Part shown: positions 17,087 to 26,102 of the stretch, piece after piece
Position numbering within the stretch: the stretch's first letter is position 1
How the letters are laid out: each line of letters starts with the position of its first letter
Source of the DNA: Natronospirales bacterium
GTDB taxonomy: Bacteria; Pseudomonadota; Gammaproteobacteria; Natronospirales; REEB76
DNA length: 64,000 nucleotides
Reading direction: 5' to 3'
Assembly (NCBI GenBank): GCA_021816765.1
Contig: JAKAXB010000002.1
Location: 62,001 to 126,000, forward strand
The notes under the pieces: generated by a model
What the model was told of the DNA's origin: nothing
Database searches by the model: none
Seen by the model: only the letters and a program-made list of their open reading frames with translations
Made by a program: the position numbers and the translations under genes

Positions 17087-18319
17087 TTATCGTAGTTGCA
17101 ACTCCTCCAGCAGGATCCGTCGAACATCAATCTGTACTGCCGCGGGATCAACAATTTCGCGTATCCCCCACTGTGTAGAGAGCCCGGCGGAATCAATGAA
17201 TTCCAAATTCAATGTCCGCCGTGGCAGTACCGCTTTCCCAGCGGGATCCCGTACCAGGAGCACGGTAGGATGCAGCCGTTTCTTTTCATCGGAAGCCACT
17301 ATGATTGCCAGGGCGTTATTCTGCAGGCGCACCAAACTCCCCAAAGGGTAAATTCCGATCCAACGTATGAACTTCTCGACCAGTTCCTTGTTGAAATGCA
17401 CCGCCGCACGTTTTGTCAGTCGCGCAACGGCTGCCGATGGAGTCAGCTGCGGACGGTAGCATTGGTCGGTGGTGTACGAGTCGTACACGTCGCATATTGA
17501 TACAAGCTGGACATAGTCGGGAATCATGTCACCCGTCAGTCCATCCGGATAACCGCTTCCATCCAGGCGTTCATGATGATGACGGGCGATGTCCAGAATT
17601 CTGGGATCAAGCCCCGTGCTGCTATCCAGGTGCGCGGCCGCATAGCCAGGATGCAATTTGATCAGTCTCCTTTCATCCCGGTTGAGCGCCGTAGGCTTGT
17701 CCCGGATATGCCTGGGTATTTTCGCCATCCCGACATCGTGCAGCATGGCGCCCTCGCCCACGACCCCCTGGAGCGCGGCGTCCCAGCCCAGGTCGGCTGC
17801 AAACCCGACCGCCAATATGGTGGTATTCATGGCGTGGCGTCCAATGGTCGCATCCTGTTCAGAAAGAATGCGCATCCACAGGCTGGTTTTCGGGTCGGCA
17901 GAAATGTCGTCAATAAGGTGGACCACAGCCTCGCGGGTATCACGCAGGTGTTCGCTCCGGTCACCCGGATCACTCTCGGCGAATTTCGTGAGTCTTACCA
18001 CGGCGGCATCGCTCTGCTGCCTGATGGTCTTTATACTTTTCCGAAGGGTGTCAAACCCTTTCCATTCTTTGATTTCTATAGTGATGGTGTTTCCACGAAC
18101 CGCACCGTGCAATCTCTCCTGAATAGCGGGGTCACTGCGCGACTTGAGATCATCCACGAATACATATTTGCAGCACTGCTTCAATTGCGTGAGATCGTCG
18201 TCATTCTCGATGATGAATCCCTGGAACAGGAAAGGTGTCCCGGCCCACGGCCGGTCCAATTCGGCGACGTACATGCCCTTTTCAAGTTGTTCGACGCGGT
18301 ACTGGATCTTCAAATCCAT
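17087..18319 (-). CDS. HD-GYP domain protein, predicted c-di-GMP phosphodiesterase
   Basis: The protein of 410 residues has an N-terminal DUF3391 domain (MDLKIQYRVEQLEKGMYVAE, with VFVDDL) and a C-terminal HD-GYP domain. Metal-binding and signature residues are present: His162, LHDVGM with HD at 194-195, His223 in KLHPGYAA, ARHHHERLDGSGYPDGL with GYP at 256-258, and SICDVYDSYTTD. HD-GYP enzymes hydrolyse c-di-GMP to pGpG or GMP. It is cytoplasmic, with no membrane segment. It converges on the EAL gene, so two c-di-GMP-degrading enzymes sit tail to tail, separated by 151 bases. Confidence 0.93.
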   Translation of the reverse strand: MDLKIQYRVEQLEKGMYVAELDRPWAGTPFLFQGFIIENDDDLTQLKQCCKYVFVDDLKSRSDPAIQERLHGAVRGNTITIEIKEWKGFDTLRKSIKTIRQQSDAAVVRLTKFAESDPGDRSEHLRDTREAVVHLIDDISADPKTSLWMRILSEQDATIGRHAMNTTILAVGFAADLGWDAALQGVVGEGAMLHDVGMAKIPRHIRDKPTALNRDERRLIKLHPGYAAAHLDSSTGLDPRILDIARHHHERLDGSGYPDGLTGDMIPDYVQLVSICDVYDSYTTDQCYRPQLTPSAAVARLTKRAAVHFNKELVEKFIRWIGIYPLGSLVRLQNNALAIIVASDEKKRLHPTVLLVRDPAGKAVLPRRTLNLEFIDSAGLSTQWGIREIVDPAAVQIDVRRILLEELQLR

Positions 18320-18797
18320 GCTCCAGTGAGCAACGCCTGATGAAACCCCTGGACAGTGAGTGTAATTCCATATCCGGTCGTCAGTCGAGCGTCCGCCAGC
18401 CTGCCCGTCGCCGGTATGGGCAGGGCCGTCTGGTCAGCCGGAAAATACCCAATTAACCGGAAGTTACCTTGCCAAGGCGATCGGGGCTGTCGGTCAAGAA
18501 TGTGCCATCCCGGCATGTGCTGCTTTGCGCTGAACTGTGCGTGAATTGCGGCAGGGAGGAGGCAAGCGTTGCAGGTGACTAGATTGTCTGGACGGACTTA
18601 TTCCTAGTCCAAGCCCATCATGTCGAGATCATTGCATTGGTTCGCCGGCAAGCTGCGCTCTGTCTGCGTCATTTGCCTGCCCGAGGCGGCTATCGTGGCC
18701 GCCCGTTCGGCCGGGCCAAGCCGTGCCTTGGCTGACCCGACCTCACACCCGTAGCCGCCAAGCGCATCAAACACTTGTGTTCACAGGGCCGCGGTGA
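18320..18797. other. Intergenic region, 478 bp, no convincing gene
   Basis: The region lies upstream of the HD-GYP gene and downstream of the DUF3300 gene, both on the minus strand. It contains a hairpin CCTGCCC/GGGCAGG (18400-18424) and a G+C-rich stretch with repeated GGCC (18690-18725). It was checked on the minus strand for a second GEMM riboswitch; the core sequences are absent. No protein-like frame is seen. Confidence 0.5.
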
Positions 18798-20114
18798 TTA
18801 TTTGAATCTGTGCGGTGGATGCCGTGTACGACTCGGCACAGGCCTATATGGAGTGGGAGAGGGCCGGTATGACTGGGGTGCCGGCCGGAACACAGGCCTG
18901 TAGGTCTGCGGTGAAGATCGAAATGTTTGAGGTGCAAGCCGGTATGCAGGCCGCGCGGATTGTGGAGTAAACCGGTATGGCCGAGATGAGGGCCGATAGG
19001 CGGGCCGCGCGGCTTGTGGGTTAAACCGGTATGGCCGAGACGCGGGTCGAAATGCTGTGCGATAGGGCTGCACAGGCCGGAACGCGGGCTGTGCAGTGTG
19101 CGGCGATACTGCTCGCAATGGGTTCTGTCCAGCGCGAAGCTGGCCCGGTTGTGGACCACGCATATTGTTATTGCGGTTGACGAGCGGGTTACCCACCCGC
19201 CTGTTTCTGTTCGCCAATAAGCGGGTGCGGATCAACCTGGTGAAGGTGACATTGCGATGCACGCTGGCATAGCTGTTGAGATTATTGACGTTCACGGTAC
19301 GCTGAAGCACCGCGCGGTTGATGGGGATATGTGCGTAACGGTTGTTGACGTACACGGTGGTGATTTGAATGTACGGACGCGAACGTGCGATCCAGCCATC
19401 ACCGCGCCAGTCAGTGTAATAGATACGGTCATCGCGCCAATCGCAGTCATAGTTCAGCCAGGCTCCGATGATGAATCCCGTGCCAAAAGATATGAGGCTA
19501 TCCTGAAATCCCTGCCCATAACCATAGCCGCCTTGATAATAGACCGCATACGGATCGTACATCGGCACGTAGATGTACTGGGGCTGATACGGGTCAATTT
19601 GAATGTACCCCGGCTCCACGATCACCTGCTGTTGCTGATTCGAAACCAGGTTACCCGCGGAACGGGCCAGTGCACGCAGGCGCTGGATGGAGGCCATCAC
19701 GTCTGTGGACTGGTTCACATAGGCCTGTCCCAGTGCAGTGGTCCAGTTGATCTTGTCGTTCATCATGTAGAGCACAGACGGGTAATGTGCAACGGCCTTG
19801 ACACTGACATCCCAGGGTTGATAGCTGATTCCACTCACCCCGTGCGTACGCACCCACTGCGCCGCTTCCTGAATCTGATTCACAAATGTGGCGGCAGGCA
19901 AGACCTGCGCCAGCAGCGGATCCGGATAAAGCGCGATGGGGGCCAGCAGATTGTCCAATTGATTTGCGCTATACGGTACGTACGACGACATGTCCCGGGG
20001 CGACGCTGAAACGGCGGGGTACGCTCCCGGAGGTGCGGCATTCACGAGCAGCGGTGCACAGGCAAGGCTGATTCCGAGTGAGCACACGGAAAATGTTCGT
20101 AAGATTACGTGCAT
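18798..20114 (-). CDS. DUF3300 domain secreted protein with Arg/Pro/Tyr repeat tail
   Basis: The protein of 438 residues has a cleavable signal peptide (MHVILRTFSVCSLGISLACAPLLVNA). A DUF3300 domain follows: NLLAPIALYPDPLLAQVLPA, QWVRTHGV, VKAVAHYPSVLYMMND, and VIVEPGYIQIDPYQPQYIYV in separate places. The last third (about 315-438) is a degenerate repeat with units like RPAYRPSSRPYRF and APQSYRPSP, strongly basic and Pro/Tyr rich. A very good Shine-Dalgarno, AGGAGGTGA, precedes the ATG. Domain function is unknown; the tail could bind polysaccharide, nucleic acid or cell wall. It stands alone between an MHS transporter and the HD-GYP gene. Confidence 0.85.
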   Translation of the reverse strand: MHVILRTFSVCSLGISLACAPLLVNAAPPGAYPAVSASPRDMSSYVPYSANQLDNLLAPIALYPDPLLAQVLPAATFVNQIQEAAQWVRTHGVSGISYQPWDVSVKAVAHYPSVLYMMNDKINWTTALGQAYVNQSTDVMASIQRLRALARSAGNLVSNQQQQVIVEPGYIQIDPYQPQYIYVPMYDPYAVYYQGGYGYGQGFQDSLISFGTGFIIGAWLNYDCDWRDDRIYYTDWRGDGWIARSRPYIQITTVYVNNRYAHIPINRAVLQRTVNVNNLNSYASVHRNVTFTRLIRTRLLANRNRRVGNPLVNRNNNMRGPQPGQLRAGQNPLRAVSPHTAQPAFRPVQPYRTAFRPASRPYRFNPQAARPAYRPSSRPYRFTPQSARPAYRLAPQTFRSSPQTYRPVFRPAPQSYRPSPTPYRPVPSRTRHPPHRFK

Positions 20115-20343
20115 AAATCACCTCCTGTCTGATAGAAAATCTACTCCATTATCAGAGCGGCGGCAGAAGGTGAACGGAATTTAATGCCGGGTTCATAATC
20201 ACGGTAATGGCGCAATTTGCTTGCAGATCAATGGCATGGACTATGGCCCGGCAAACCAGGAAAGAGCGCGGCTCGGGCGCAAGATTCTCAGGGACACTTG
20301 TGACCACGGACGCGGCAGCTGCCTGGTGAAAGCCAGATAATGC

Positions 20344-20361
20344 GCCCTGCTGTTGCAGGGC
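20344..20361 (-). terminator. Possible terminator of the MHS transporter gene
   Basis: A perfect seven-pair hairpin, GCCCTGC/GCAGGGC with a four-base loop, lies 28 bases past the transporter stop on the minus strand. The T-run is absent (GCATTATC follows), so the assignment rests on stem quality and position. Confidence 0.4.
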
Positions 20362-20389
20362 AAGTCAGGGTGTTTCAGGTCAGATTTTC

Positions 20390-21736
20390 TTAGGGTGTGA
20401 TGGCGGAATGCGTACGAGGATCGCGGCTGAACAGGCCATAGCTGAGCAGGCTGATGGCTACGCCGCAGACAATGTAGTAGGCGGGTGACATGGGATTGCC
20501 GGTGAGTTTTACCAGCCAGGTGATGATCAGCGGAGCCAGTCCGCCAAACAGCATGACGCTGAAATTGTAGATAAGAGAAACACTGGTGGAACGCACGCCC
20601 ACGGGGAATACTTCCGTGACCGCCGTGGGATAGGGACCCCAGATGAATCCGATGCACAGCGCCGAGATGAATTGCAGCAGGATGAAATGCGCGAGACTCG
20701 GCGCACGCAGCAGATATGCCGTCAGACCGAAGGCAACGAGCGCATACAGCGCCATCGCGAGCACCAGCATACGCTTGCGGTTCCAGCGGTCCGAAAGGTA
20801 TCCGGTGAAAGGGCAGAGCCCCACCAGCAGGATACCGCTCATGATGGTGGACAGGCTCGCATCGGCGAGCGGCAGATGCAGCTCCCGGTCGGCGAAGATC
20901 GGCATGTAGATGAAGGTAACGTAGAATGAAATCGTTGCCGCCACGGTGAGGCCAAAGCCGCTCACAAGGGACCGGCCGTTACTGACAAACATGTTCCTGA
21001 AGCCGGCCAAGGTCCGGTCCGGATGTGATGTCCTGTAGGCTTCAAACTCAGGCGATTCCCTCAGGCGCTTGCGGATGTAGTAGCCGACAGGTCCGACCAG
21101 GACCCCGAACAGGAATGGCAGCCGCCAGCCCCAGGCATTGAGCGAGCTGGCTGACAGCCAGATACTCAGGGCGTATGCCGCGAAGCCGGCGAAGGTGATC
21201 GCCAGCGCCTGGGAGCACATCTGGAAGCTGCCGTAGAATCCGCGCTGTTGCGGTGGGGCGTATTCGATCAGCAGCGAAGTGGCCCCGCCGAATTCACCGC
21301 CGGCGGAAAATCCCTGGATGATGCGCGCCACCACCACCAGGACCGGCGCGCTGATGCCGATCACGTGATAGCCCGGAACGAAGGCAATCATGGCGCTGCC
21401 CAACGCCATCAACAGCACCATGTTGGCGACCGCCGACTTGCGGCCCATCCGGTCGGCATAGAGTCCGAAGACGATACCACCGATGGGACGGAAAAAGAAC
21501 GCGATACCCAGCGTCGCCGTGCCCAGCAGCAGGGAATTGGTGCTGGATTCGGCTGGAAAGAATTGCCTTGAGATGATGATGGTAAACAGCCCGAATACCG
21601 TAAAATCAAACCATTCGAAGGCGTTACCGATTGTGGATGCCACGATCACCCGGTAGCGCAGCCTGGGTGGGATGGCCTGCAAGCCGGGCGGTGTGGTGGC
21701 GGGGTGTCCCATTCCGTCTTGAAGAGCTGTGGGCAC
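20390..21736 (-). CDS. MFS transporter, metabolite:H+ symporter (MHS) type
   Basis: The protein of 448 residues has about twelve membrane helices and MHS-family motifs: IGNAFEWFDFTVFGLF in helix 1, FFFRPIGGIVFGLYADRMGRKSA (loop 2-3) in part, ARIIQGFSAGGEFGGA, and PPQQRGFYGSFQMCSQ. The family (ProP, KgtP, ShiA) takes up osmolytes or organic acids with protons; the substrate cannot be read here. GTG at 21736 has GGAGG five bases upstream; the frame is open to 21991, but the added 85 residues are not transporter-like. It diverges from an M20 amidohydrolase, so the pair may import and hydrolyse an N-acyl amino acid or similar compound (inference). Confidence 0.9.
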   Translation of the reverse strand: MPTALQDGMGHPATTPPGLQAIPPRLRYRVIVASTIGNAFEWFDFTVFGLFTIIISRQFFPAESSTNSLLLGTATLGIAFFFRPIGGIVFGLYADRMGRKSAVANMVLLMALGSAMIAFVPGYHVIGISAPVLVVVARIIQGFSAGGEFGGATSLLIEYAPPQQRGFYGSFQMCSQALAITFAGFAAYALSIWLSASSLNAWGWRLPFLFGVLVGPVGYYIRKRLRESPEFEAYRTSHPDRTLAGFRNMFVSNGRSLVSGFGLTVAATISFYVTFIYMPIFADRELHLPLADASLSTIMSGILLVGLCPFTGYLSDRWNRKRMLVLAMALYALVAFGLTAYLLRAPSLAHFILLQFISALCIGFIWGPYPTAVTEVFPVGVRSTSVSLIYNFSVMLFGGLAPLIITWLVKLTGNPMSPAYYIVCGVAISLLSYGLFSRDPRTHSAITP

Positions 21737-21941
21737 GTCTGCCTCCGGGTGTTGCCACGAGGGCGGGTTTAAGGAACGTCCATGCACTACGGGCAAGCGT
21801 AGCATGCCGAAAACCCCGCTGCGACGACAATTTCTTGCTGCATGCGTCGCGACCCCGAAGGGATGCCCCGGATCACACGGGGCGGGCGCAGGTGGGTGCG
21901 GATACTGCAACCAGATCTGAATCTTGAGAGGGCGACCGGCA

Positions 21942-23135
21942 ATGAAAACCATTCCTGAAATCACCGCATGGCAGGATGAGTTCACCGCCATACGGCGTGA
22001 CCTGCATGCGCACCCGGAGTTGCGTTACGACGAACATCGCACCGCCGGGCTCGTGGCGGAGCGCCTGGCGGGCTGGGGCCTGGAGGTGACCCGTGGCCTG
22101 GGCGGCACGGGAGTCGTCGCCACCCTACGCGCGGGAAAATCTTCCAGGAGTGTCGGGTTGCGCGCGGACATGGATGCGTTGCCGGTGCTGGAGCAGAACC
22201 AGTTCCCGCATCGTTCCCTCCATCCGGGACGGATGCATGCCTGTGGCCACGACGGCCACACCACCATGTTGCTGGCAGCGGCGCGCTATCTGGCCGGCCG
22301 ACGGAATTTTGACGGGACGGTGCACTTCATTTTTCAGCCGGCGGAGGAGGGCGGGGCCGGAGCCCGCGCGATGATCGAGAGTGGGTTGTTCAAGCGGTTT
22401 CCCTGCGAGGCGGTATTCGGCATTCACAACTGGCCCGGCCTGCCGGCGGGGCATTTCGCGGTGAATCCGGGCGCCATCATGGCATCCAGCAACGAGTTCA
22501 GGATCACGGTTCGGGGAAAGGGCGGTCATGCCGCCATGCCGCACAATACACGTGATCCCGTATTTGCGGCCATCCAGATCGCCAATGGCCTGCAGGGCAT
22601 TATCACCCGCAACAAGAAGCCGGTGGATGCAGCGGTGCTGTCCATCACCCAGTTACATGGGGGTGAGGCAAGCAATGTGATACCGGATGAGGCGGCGTTG
22701 GGCGGTACCGTGCGTACCTTCAACATCGAAGCGCTGGACCTCATTGAGTCGCGGATGCGGAAACTGGCCGCCGCAACGGCGGCCGCCCATGACTGCACTG
22801 CGGAGACGGGATTTGAACGCAACTACCCGCCAACGATCAACAGTCCCGCGGAGACGGAATTTGCCGTGTCAGTGATGCGCGAAGTGTGTGGCGCGGAAAG
22901 TGTCATCGCCAACGTCGAGCCCACCATGGGTGCGGAGGATTTCGCCTTCATGCTGCTGGCAAAACCCGGGTGCTATGCATTTATCGGCAATGGAGACGGG
23001 ATACACCGCACGTCCGGCCACGGCGAGGGGCCGTGCATGCTGCACAACGCCAGTTATGACTTCAACGATGAACTTATTCCCATAGGCGGAACCTATTGGG
23101 TATGGCTGGTGGAACGCTACCTGCCGCGGGTGTAA
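21942..23135 (+). CDS. M20-family amidohydrolase (hippurate/N-acyl amino acid hydrolase type)
   Basis: The protein of 397 residues is a cytoplasmic di-metal hydrolase that releases amino acids from N-acyl or N-aroyl conjugates. Motifs include RRDLHAHPELRYDEHRT, VGLRADMDALPV, the metal-binding MHACGHDGHTTMLL, FQPAEEGGAGARAMIESGL and the late MGAEDFAFML. The small dimerisation domain is the middle block (ITVRGKGGHAAMPH). The start ATG has GAGAGGG nine bases upstream; the TTG at 21924 is rejected. Relatives include auxin-conjugate and hippurate hydrolases. The substrate is not certain. Confidence 0.93.
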   Translation: MKTIPEITAWQDEFTAIRRDLHAHPELRYDEHRTAGLVAERLAGWGLEVTRGLGGTGVVATLRAGKSSRSVGLRADMDALPVLEQNQFPHRSLHPGRMHACGHDGHTTMLLAAARYLAGRRNFDGTVHFIFQPAEEGGAGARAMIESGLFKRFPCEAVFGIHNWPGLPAGHFAVNPGAIMASSNEFRITVRGKGGHAAMPHNTRDPVFAAIQIANGLQGIITRNKKPVDAAVLSITQLHGGEASNVIPDEAALGGTVRTFNIEALDLIESRMRKLAAATAAAHDCTAETGFERNYPPTINSPAETEFAVSVMREVCGAESVIANVEPTMGAEDFAFMLLAKPGCYAFIGNGDGIHRTSGHGEGPCMLHNASYDFNDELIPIGGTYWVWLVERYLPRV

Positions 23136-23327
23136 GCCGGGCGTGGCAGTTGTCGGTTATTTCCAGCTTGGAATGACGATTTTGTTTGATATCCAAATTG
23201 TACAAGCACTGCACATACTTCAATAAAACATGCCGTCAGCACATGATGTGCGTGTTGGATATTCTGGCGCCGAGGTTCACAGCAACCCATCGTCCTGGTT
23301 TGTATCAATGCGGTTGGAAGTGACGCT

Positions 23328-24617
23328 TCATAGTCTCGTCGTCAGCAGTTTTTCATTGGCAAGTGACAGCCGCTCCACCAGCGCATTTGCGAACATGCGA
23401 TAGAAGCGCAACTGGCAATCGCGGGAGGCGCGCTCCATGAGCGTGGTGTTGACGCAAAGCAGGTTTACATCGCCTTGTGCGCGTACGGTAGCCGTGCGTT
23501 GCATCCTGCTGAGGTAGCTCATTTCGCCGAAGCAATCCCCGGCGCCGAGCATGCCAAGAAGAGTATTGCCCTTGTACACCGCGACGATTCCCGAGGCGAT
23601 GATGAAGAAGCGGGTATCCAGTTCCCCCTCGGACACCACCGTCTGGCTATCCGTGTACTTTTTCCAGCCGCTGGCGCGGATAATCTCCCAGATGTCCGCA
23701 TGAGTGAAATCCCTGAAACAGTCCAGCCGGCTCACCAGGTTGTAATGTTCCTTCTCGGTGATCTCGGTGGCACGGGCTTTCAGACTGCCGGAGACATTGA
23801 TGAGGTCGCCGGCGATATCCATGCAGGTTTTGTAGCGACGTTTGACCGGCTTTCTGAGACAACGCATCACAATGTGATTGAGAACATCGGGCATGTCAGT
23901 GCGTCGTTCGATCAACGGCTGGGGATCGGCATGCAGTATCTGATACGTCAGGCTGGGCAGGGTGTCGCCTGAAAATGCCGGAGTCCCGGCAACCAGCTCG
24001 TAAATCAGGGCGCCCATGGAAAAGATGTCGCTCTGGTTGGTGACCGCCTCACCGCGCACCTGTTCCGGAGACATGTAACGTGGCGTACCCACCACCCCGA
24101 CGGTGGGGTTGGTCTGGCCGATGGCGGTTTTTGCGTTGCCGAAGTCCACGATCATGATGTGCCCCTCCGGGTTGATCATGAGATTCGCGGGTTTGATATC
24201 GCGGTGGATGACGCCGTTGCGGTGGGCGTAGTCCAGGGCTTTGGCCATGGTGAAAAAAATTTCCACTACTTTTGGCAATGGCAGCAGGGTATCCGGGCGG
24301 CAATGACCGGTGAGGGGCCAGTAATGATTGAGCAGCGCCATTACCACATAGCACAGGCCGCCCTCTTCCCCGGCGTCATGGATGGGAAGGATGTTGGGGT
24401 GCAGCAGTTTGCCGGCGATGTGCGCTTCGTTGAAGAACAGCTTGTATTGCAGCCCGGCCTGTTCGCGGCTGACATCGGTTTCGGCGTAATATACCTTGAT
24501 GGCCACATCACGATGGGCGAACGGGTCATGGGCCAGATAAACGATTCCCGAGGAACCGCGTCCGAGTTCGCGATCCAGAATGTATTTGCCGAGTTTCTCT
24601 GCTGTCTTGGCAGCCAT
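23328..24617 (-). CDS. Ser/Thr protein kinase with C-terminal cyclic-nucleotide-binding domain
   Basis: The protein of 429 residues joins two domains. The kinase has the Gly loop LGRGSSGIVYLAHD, Lys41 in VAIKVYY, Glu64, the catalytic loop VIHRDIKPANLM (Asp140), DFGNAK (158-160) and the activation/P+1 segment VGTPRYMSPEQVRGE. The CNB domain (about 300-425) has VVSEGELDTRFFIIASG, then the phosphate-binding cassette FGEMSYLSRMQRTATV, with Glu365 and Arg374 as in cAMP-binding sites. No membrane segment is seen. The inferred role is a kinase whose activity or location responds to a cyclic nucleotide. The target is unknown. Confidence 0.93.
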   Translation of the reverse strand: MAAKTAEKLGKYILDRELGRGSSGIVYLAHDPFAHRDVAIKVYYAETDVSREQAGLQYKLFFNEAHIAGKLLHPNILPIHDAGEEGGLCYVVMALLNHYWPLTGHCRPDTLLPLPKVVEIFFTMAKALDYAHRNGVIHRDIKPANLMINPEGHIMIVDFGNAKTAIGQTNPTVGVVGTPRYMSPEQVRGEAVTNQSDIFSMGALIYELVAGTPAFSGDTLPSLTYQILHADPQPLIERRTDMPDVLNHIVMRCLRKPVKRRYKTCMDIAGDLINVSGSLKARATEITEKEHYNLVSRLDCFRDFTHADIWEIIRASGWKKYTDSQTVVSEGELDTRFFIIASGIVAVYKGNTLLGMLGAGDCFGEMSYLSRMQRTATVRAQGDVNLLCVNTTLMERASRDCQLRFYRMFANALVERLSLANEKLLTTRL

Positions 24618-24634
24618 GGGTGCCAGCCTTGGCG

Positions 24635-24832
24635 CTATAGCGTGGGGGATGTGTAGCGCGCCTGGCGCGCGGCACGGCGTTCAGCCGCCTGCCGCAGTAT
24701 TTCGCGTTTTTCTTGCCCAGGCATTTCTGACCAGCGGCGGATCTCATCAAGCGTACGTCCGCAACCGATGCACACGTTGTCGTCGTCAAGACAACATATG
24801 CGTACACAGGGGGAAGCGAGTGGATCGTTCAT
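24635..24832 (-). CDS. DUF1289 domain protein
   Basis: A small protein of 65 residues, with the DUF1289 signature SPCVRICCLDDDNVCIGCGRT and then LDEIRRWSEMPGQEK. Three or four cysteines in C-x3-C...C-x2-C spacing suggest a bound metal or Fe-S centre, though this has not been shown. The tail is basic (RRAARQARYTS). It lies 17 bases upstream of the kinase gene on the same strand, so both are probably on one transcript. Function is unknown. Confidence 0.88.
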   Translation of the reverse strand: MNDPLASPCVRICCLDDDNVCIGCGRTLDEIRRWSEMPGQEKREILRQAAERRAARQARYTSPTL

Positions 24833-25009
24833 ACCGGCACCCCGCGGGAGACCATGGTAAAAACCGCTGCGCTGGACATAATTCTATTGTGCGCCGCTGC
24901 GGAATATTCAGGTATCGCCGCGTACACTTCGCTCTCCCGATATCTTGCGCCGTGTCCCGCCCACAATGTTCTTGAACGACTTCCACCCCACGGTTGAGAG
25001 ATTGTACGC

Positions 25010-26017
25010 TTACACCACCAGAACAAAGAACAGCAGATACACCAGTCCGTTGAGTATCAGCCAGGCAGGAGTCAGGCGGCGCCTGGCGGCGAGCAGCAGC
25101 AGCCAGAGAACCGCTGCAAAGGTCAGCGCCATGGCCCAGAGGATATCGGCCCGTGGCTGCCAGGCCGCGAGCTGCATGCCGAACGCCGTCAGCAAGGCGC
25201 CCTGAAACACCAGCGCACCGGTGATGTTGCCGAAGGCGAGGGTGTCCTTGTTGCGGCGTATCCACAGGATGCTGTTCAGTTTTTCCGGCATTTCCGTGGC
25301 CACGGGAATAATCAGCAGCGACAGCGCCAGTACGCCGAAACCGGTCAGGCGTGCCACCTGTTCCACGCCGTAAACAAATATCTTGGCCCCGGTGATGATA
25401 AACGCCAGTCCCAGTGCCAGTTGCGTGATTTCGGCCCAAAGGGTATGCGGGATGCGGATGTGTCTTAACCAAAGTGCGGCGTCGGTACGGGTACCGTGAC
25501 CCCGCTGTACCAGCAGGGTGGAGGCACGGATGGTATTCACCACGTACATCACATACAGGAATACCAGCGCGGTGCTTGCCAGGATACGCGTGCCCGCTGG
25601 GTGCGCGGGGATGAACAAGCCCAGGAAACCAATGAGGAACGCCACCAGAAAATACAGCAGGTCACGCAGCAGGCCGCTGATCTCGGGTTTCAGCGGCGTA
25701 TGCCAGCCGCGTTTCGTGCCTGCGAACAGGGCGATCAAGGCGATGGCGACGGAGGAAAGCATCAGGGGTGCGCCCAGGACGGCGCCGACACCGATGTGTT
25801 GGCGTGTCTCCGCGATGGGCCCGCCGAAGAACACGGCGACAATGGGCACCATGGTTTCCGGCAGAGCGGTGGCCACGGCGGCCAGCACCGATCCCACCAG
25901 TCCCTCCGAAAACGAGAAGCGCTCACCCACGTGCTCGAGCGCATTGGTGAAGAGTTCCGCGCCGACCAGGATGATGGCGAGCGCCGCCAGCAGCGCGCCA
26001 AGATCAAGCATCAGCAC
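25010..26017 (-). CDS. Sodium/calcium exchanger family (CaCA) cation antiporter
   Basis: The protein of 335 residues has about ten membrane helices. The two alpha-repeats of the CaCA superfamily are visible: GSVLAAVATALPETMVPIV (about residues 42-60) and the inverted partner SLLIIPVATEMPEKLNSILW (about 230-250), each with the acidic residue (TALPE, ATEMPE) that binds the cation. Members exchange Na+ or H+ for Ca2+ at the inner membrane. GTG at 26017 has GGAGG six bases upstream; an ATG two codons later is the alternative. The ion is not proven. Confidence 0.9.
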   Translation of the reverse strand: MLMLDLGALLAALAIILVGAELFTNALEHVGERFSFSEGLVGSVLAAVATALPETMVPIVAVFFGGPIAETRQHIGVGAVLGAPLMLSSVAIALIALFAGTKRGWHTPLKPEISGLLRDLLYFLVAFLIGFLGLFIPAHPAGTRILASTALVFLYVMYVVNTIRASTLLVQRGHGTRTDAALWLRHIRIPHTLWAEITQLALGLAFIITGAKIFVYGVEQVARLTGFGVLALSLLIIPVATEMPEKLNSILWIRRNKDTLAFGNITGALVFQGALLTAFGMQLAAWQPRADILWAMALTFAAVLWLLLLAARRRLTPAWLILNGLVYLLFFVLVV

Positions 26018-26102
26018 GCGCCACCTCCCTGTGCGCAGGCCATCAATCGGGAGATGAACAAGCTTGGGGCATCATGCGGATAGGCGACAGGCATGCACGA
26101 TC

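Noticed and set aside
18320-18600. Possible c-di-GMP riboswitch upstream of the HD-GYP gene
   Set aside because: The minus strand was read for AGGGCAAACC and GACGCAAAG; neither occurs. Only a simple hairpin is present.
21737-21991. N-terminal extension of the MHS transporter
   Set aside because: The residues are Pro/His/Ser-rich without transporter character. A GTG with GGAGG at 21736 gives the normal length.
24786-25472. Minus-strand frame of 228 residues overlapping the antiporter and DUF1289 genes
   Set aside because: It lies in another frame within two supported genes and has no domain. It is a shadow.
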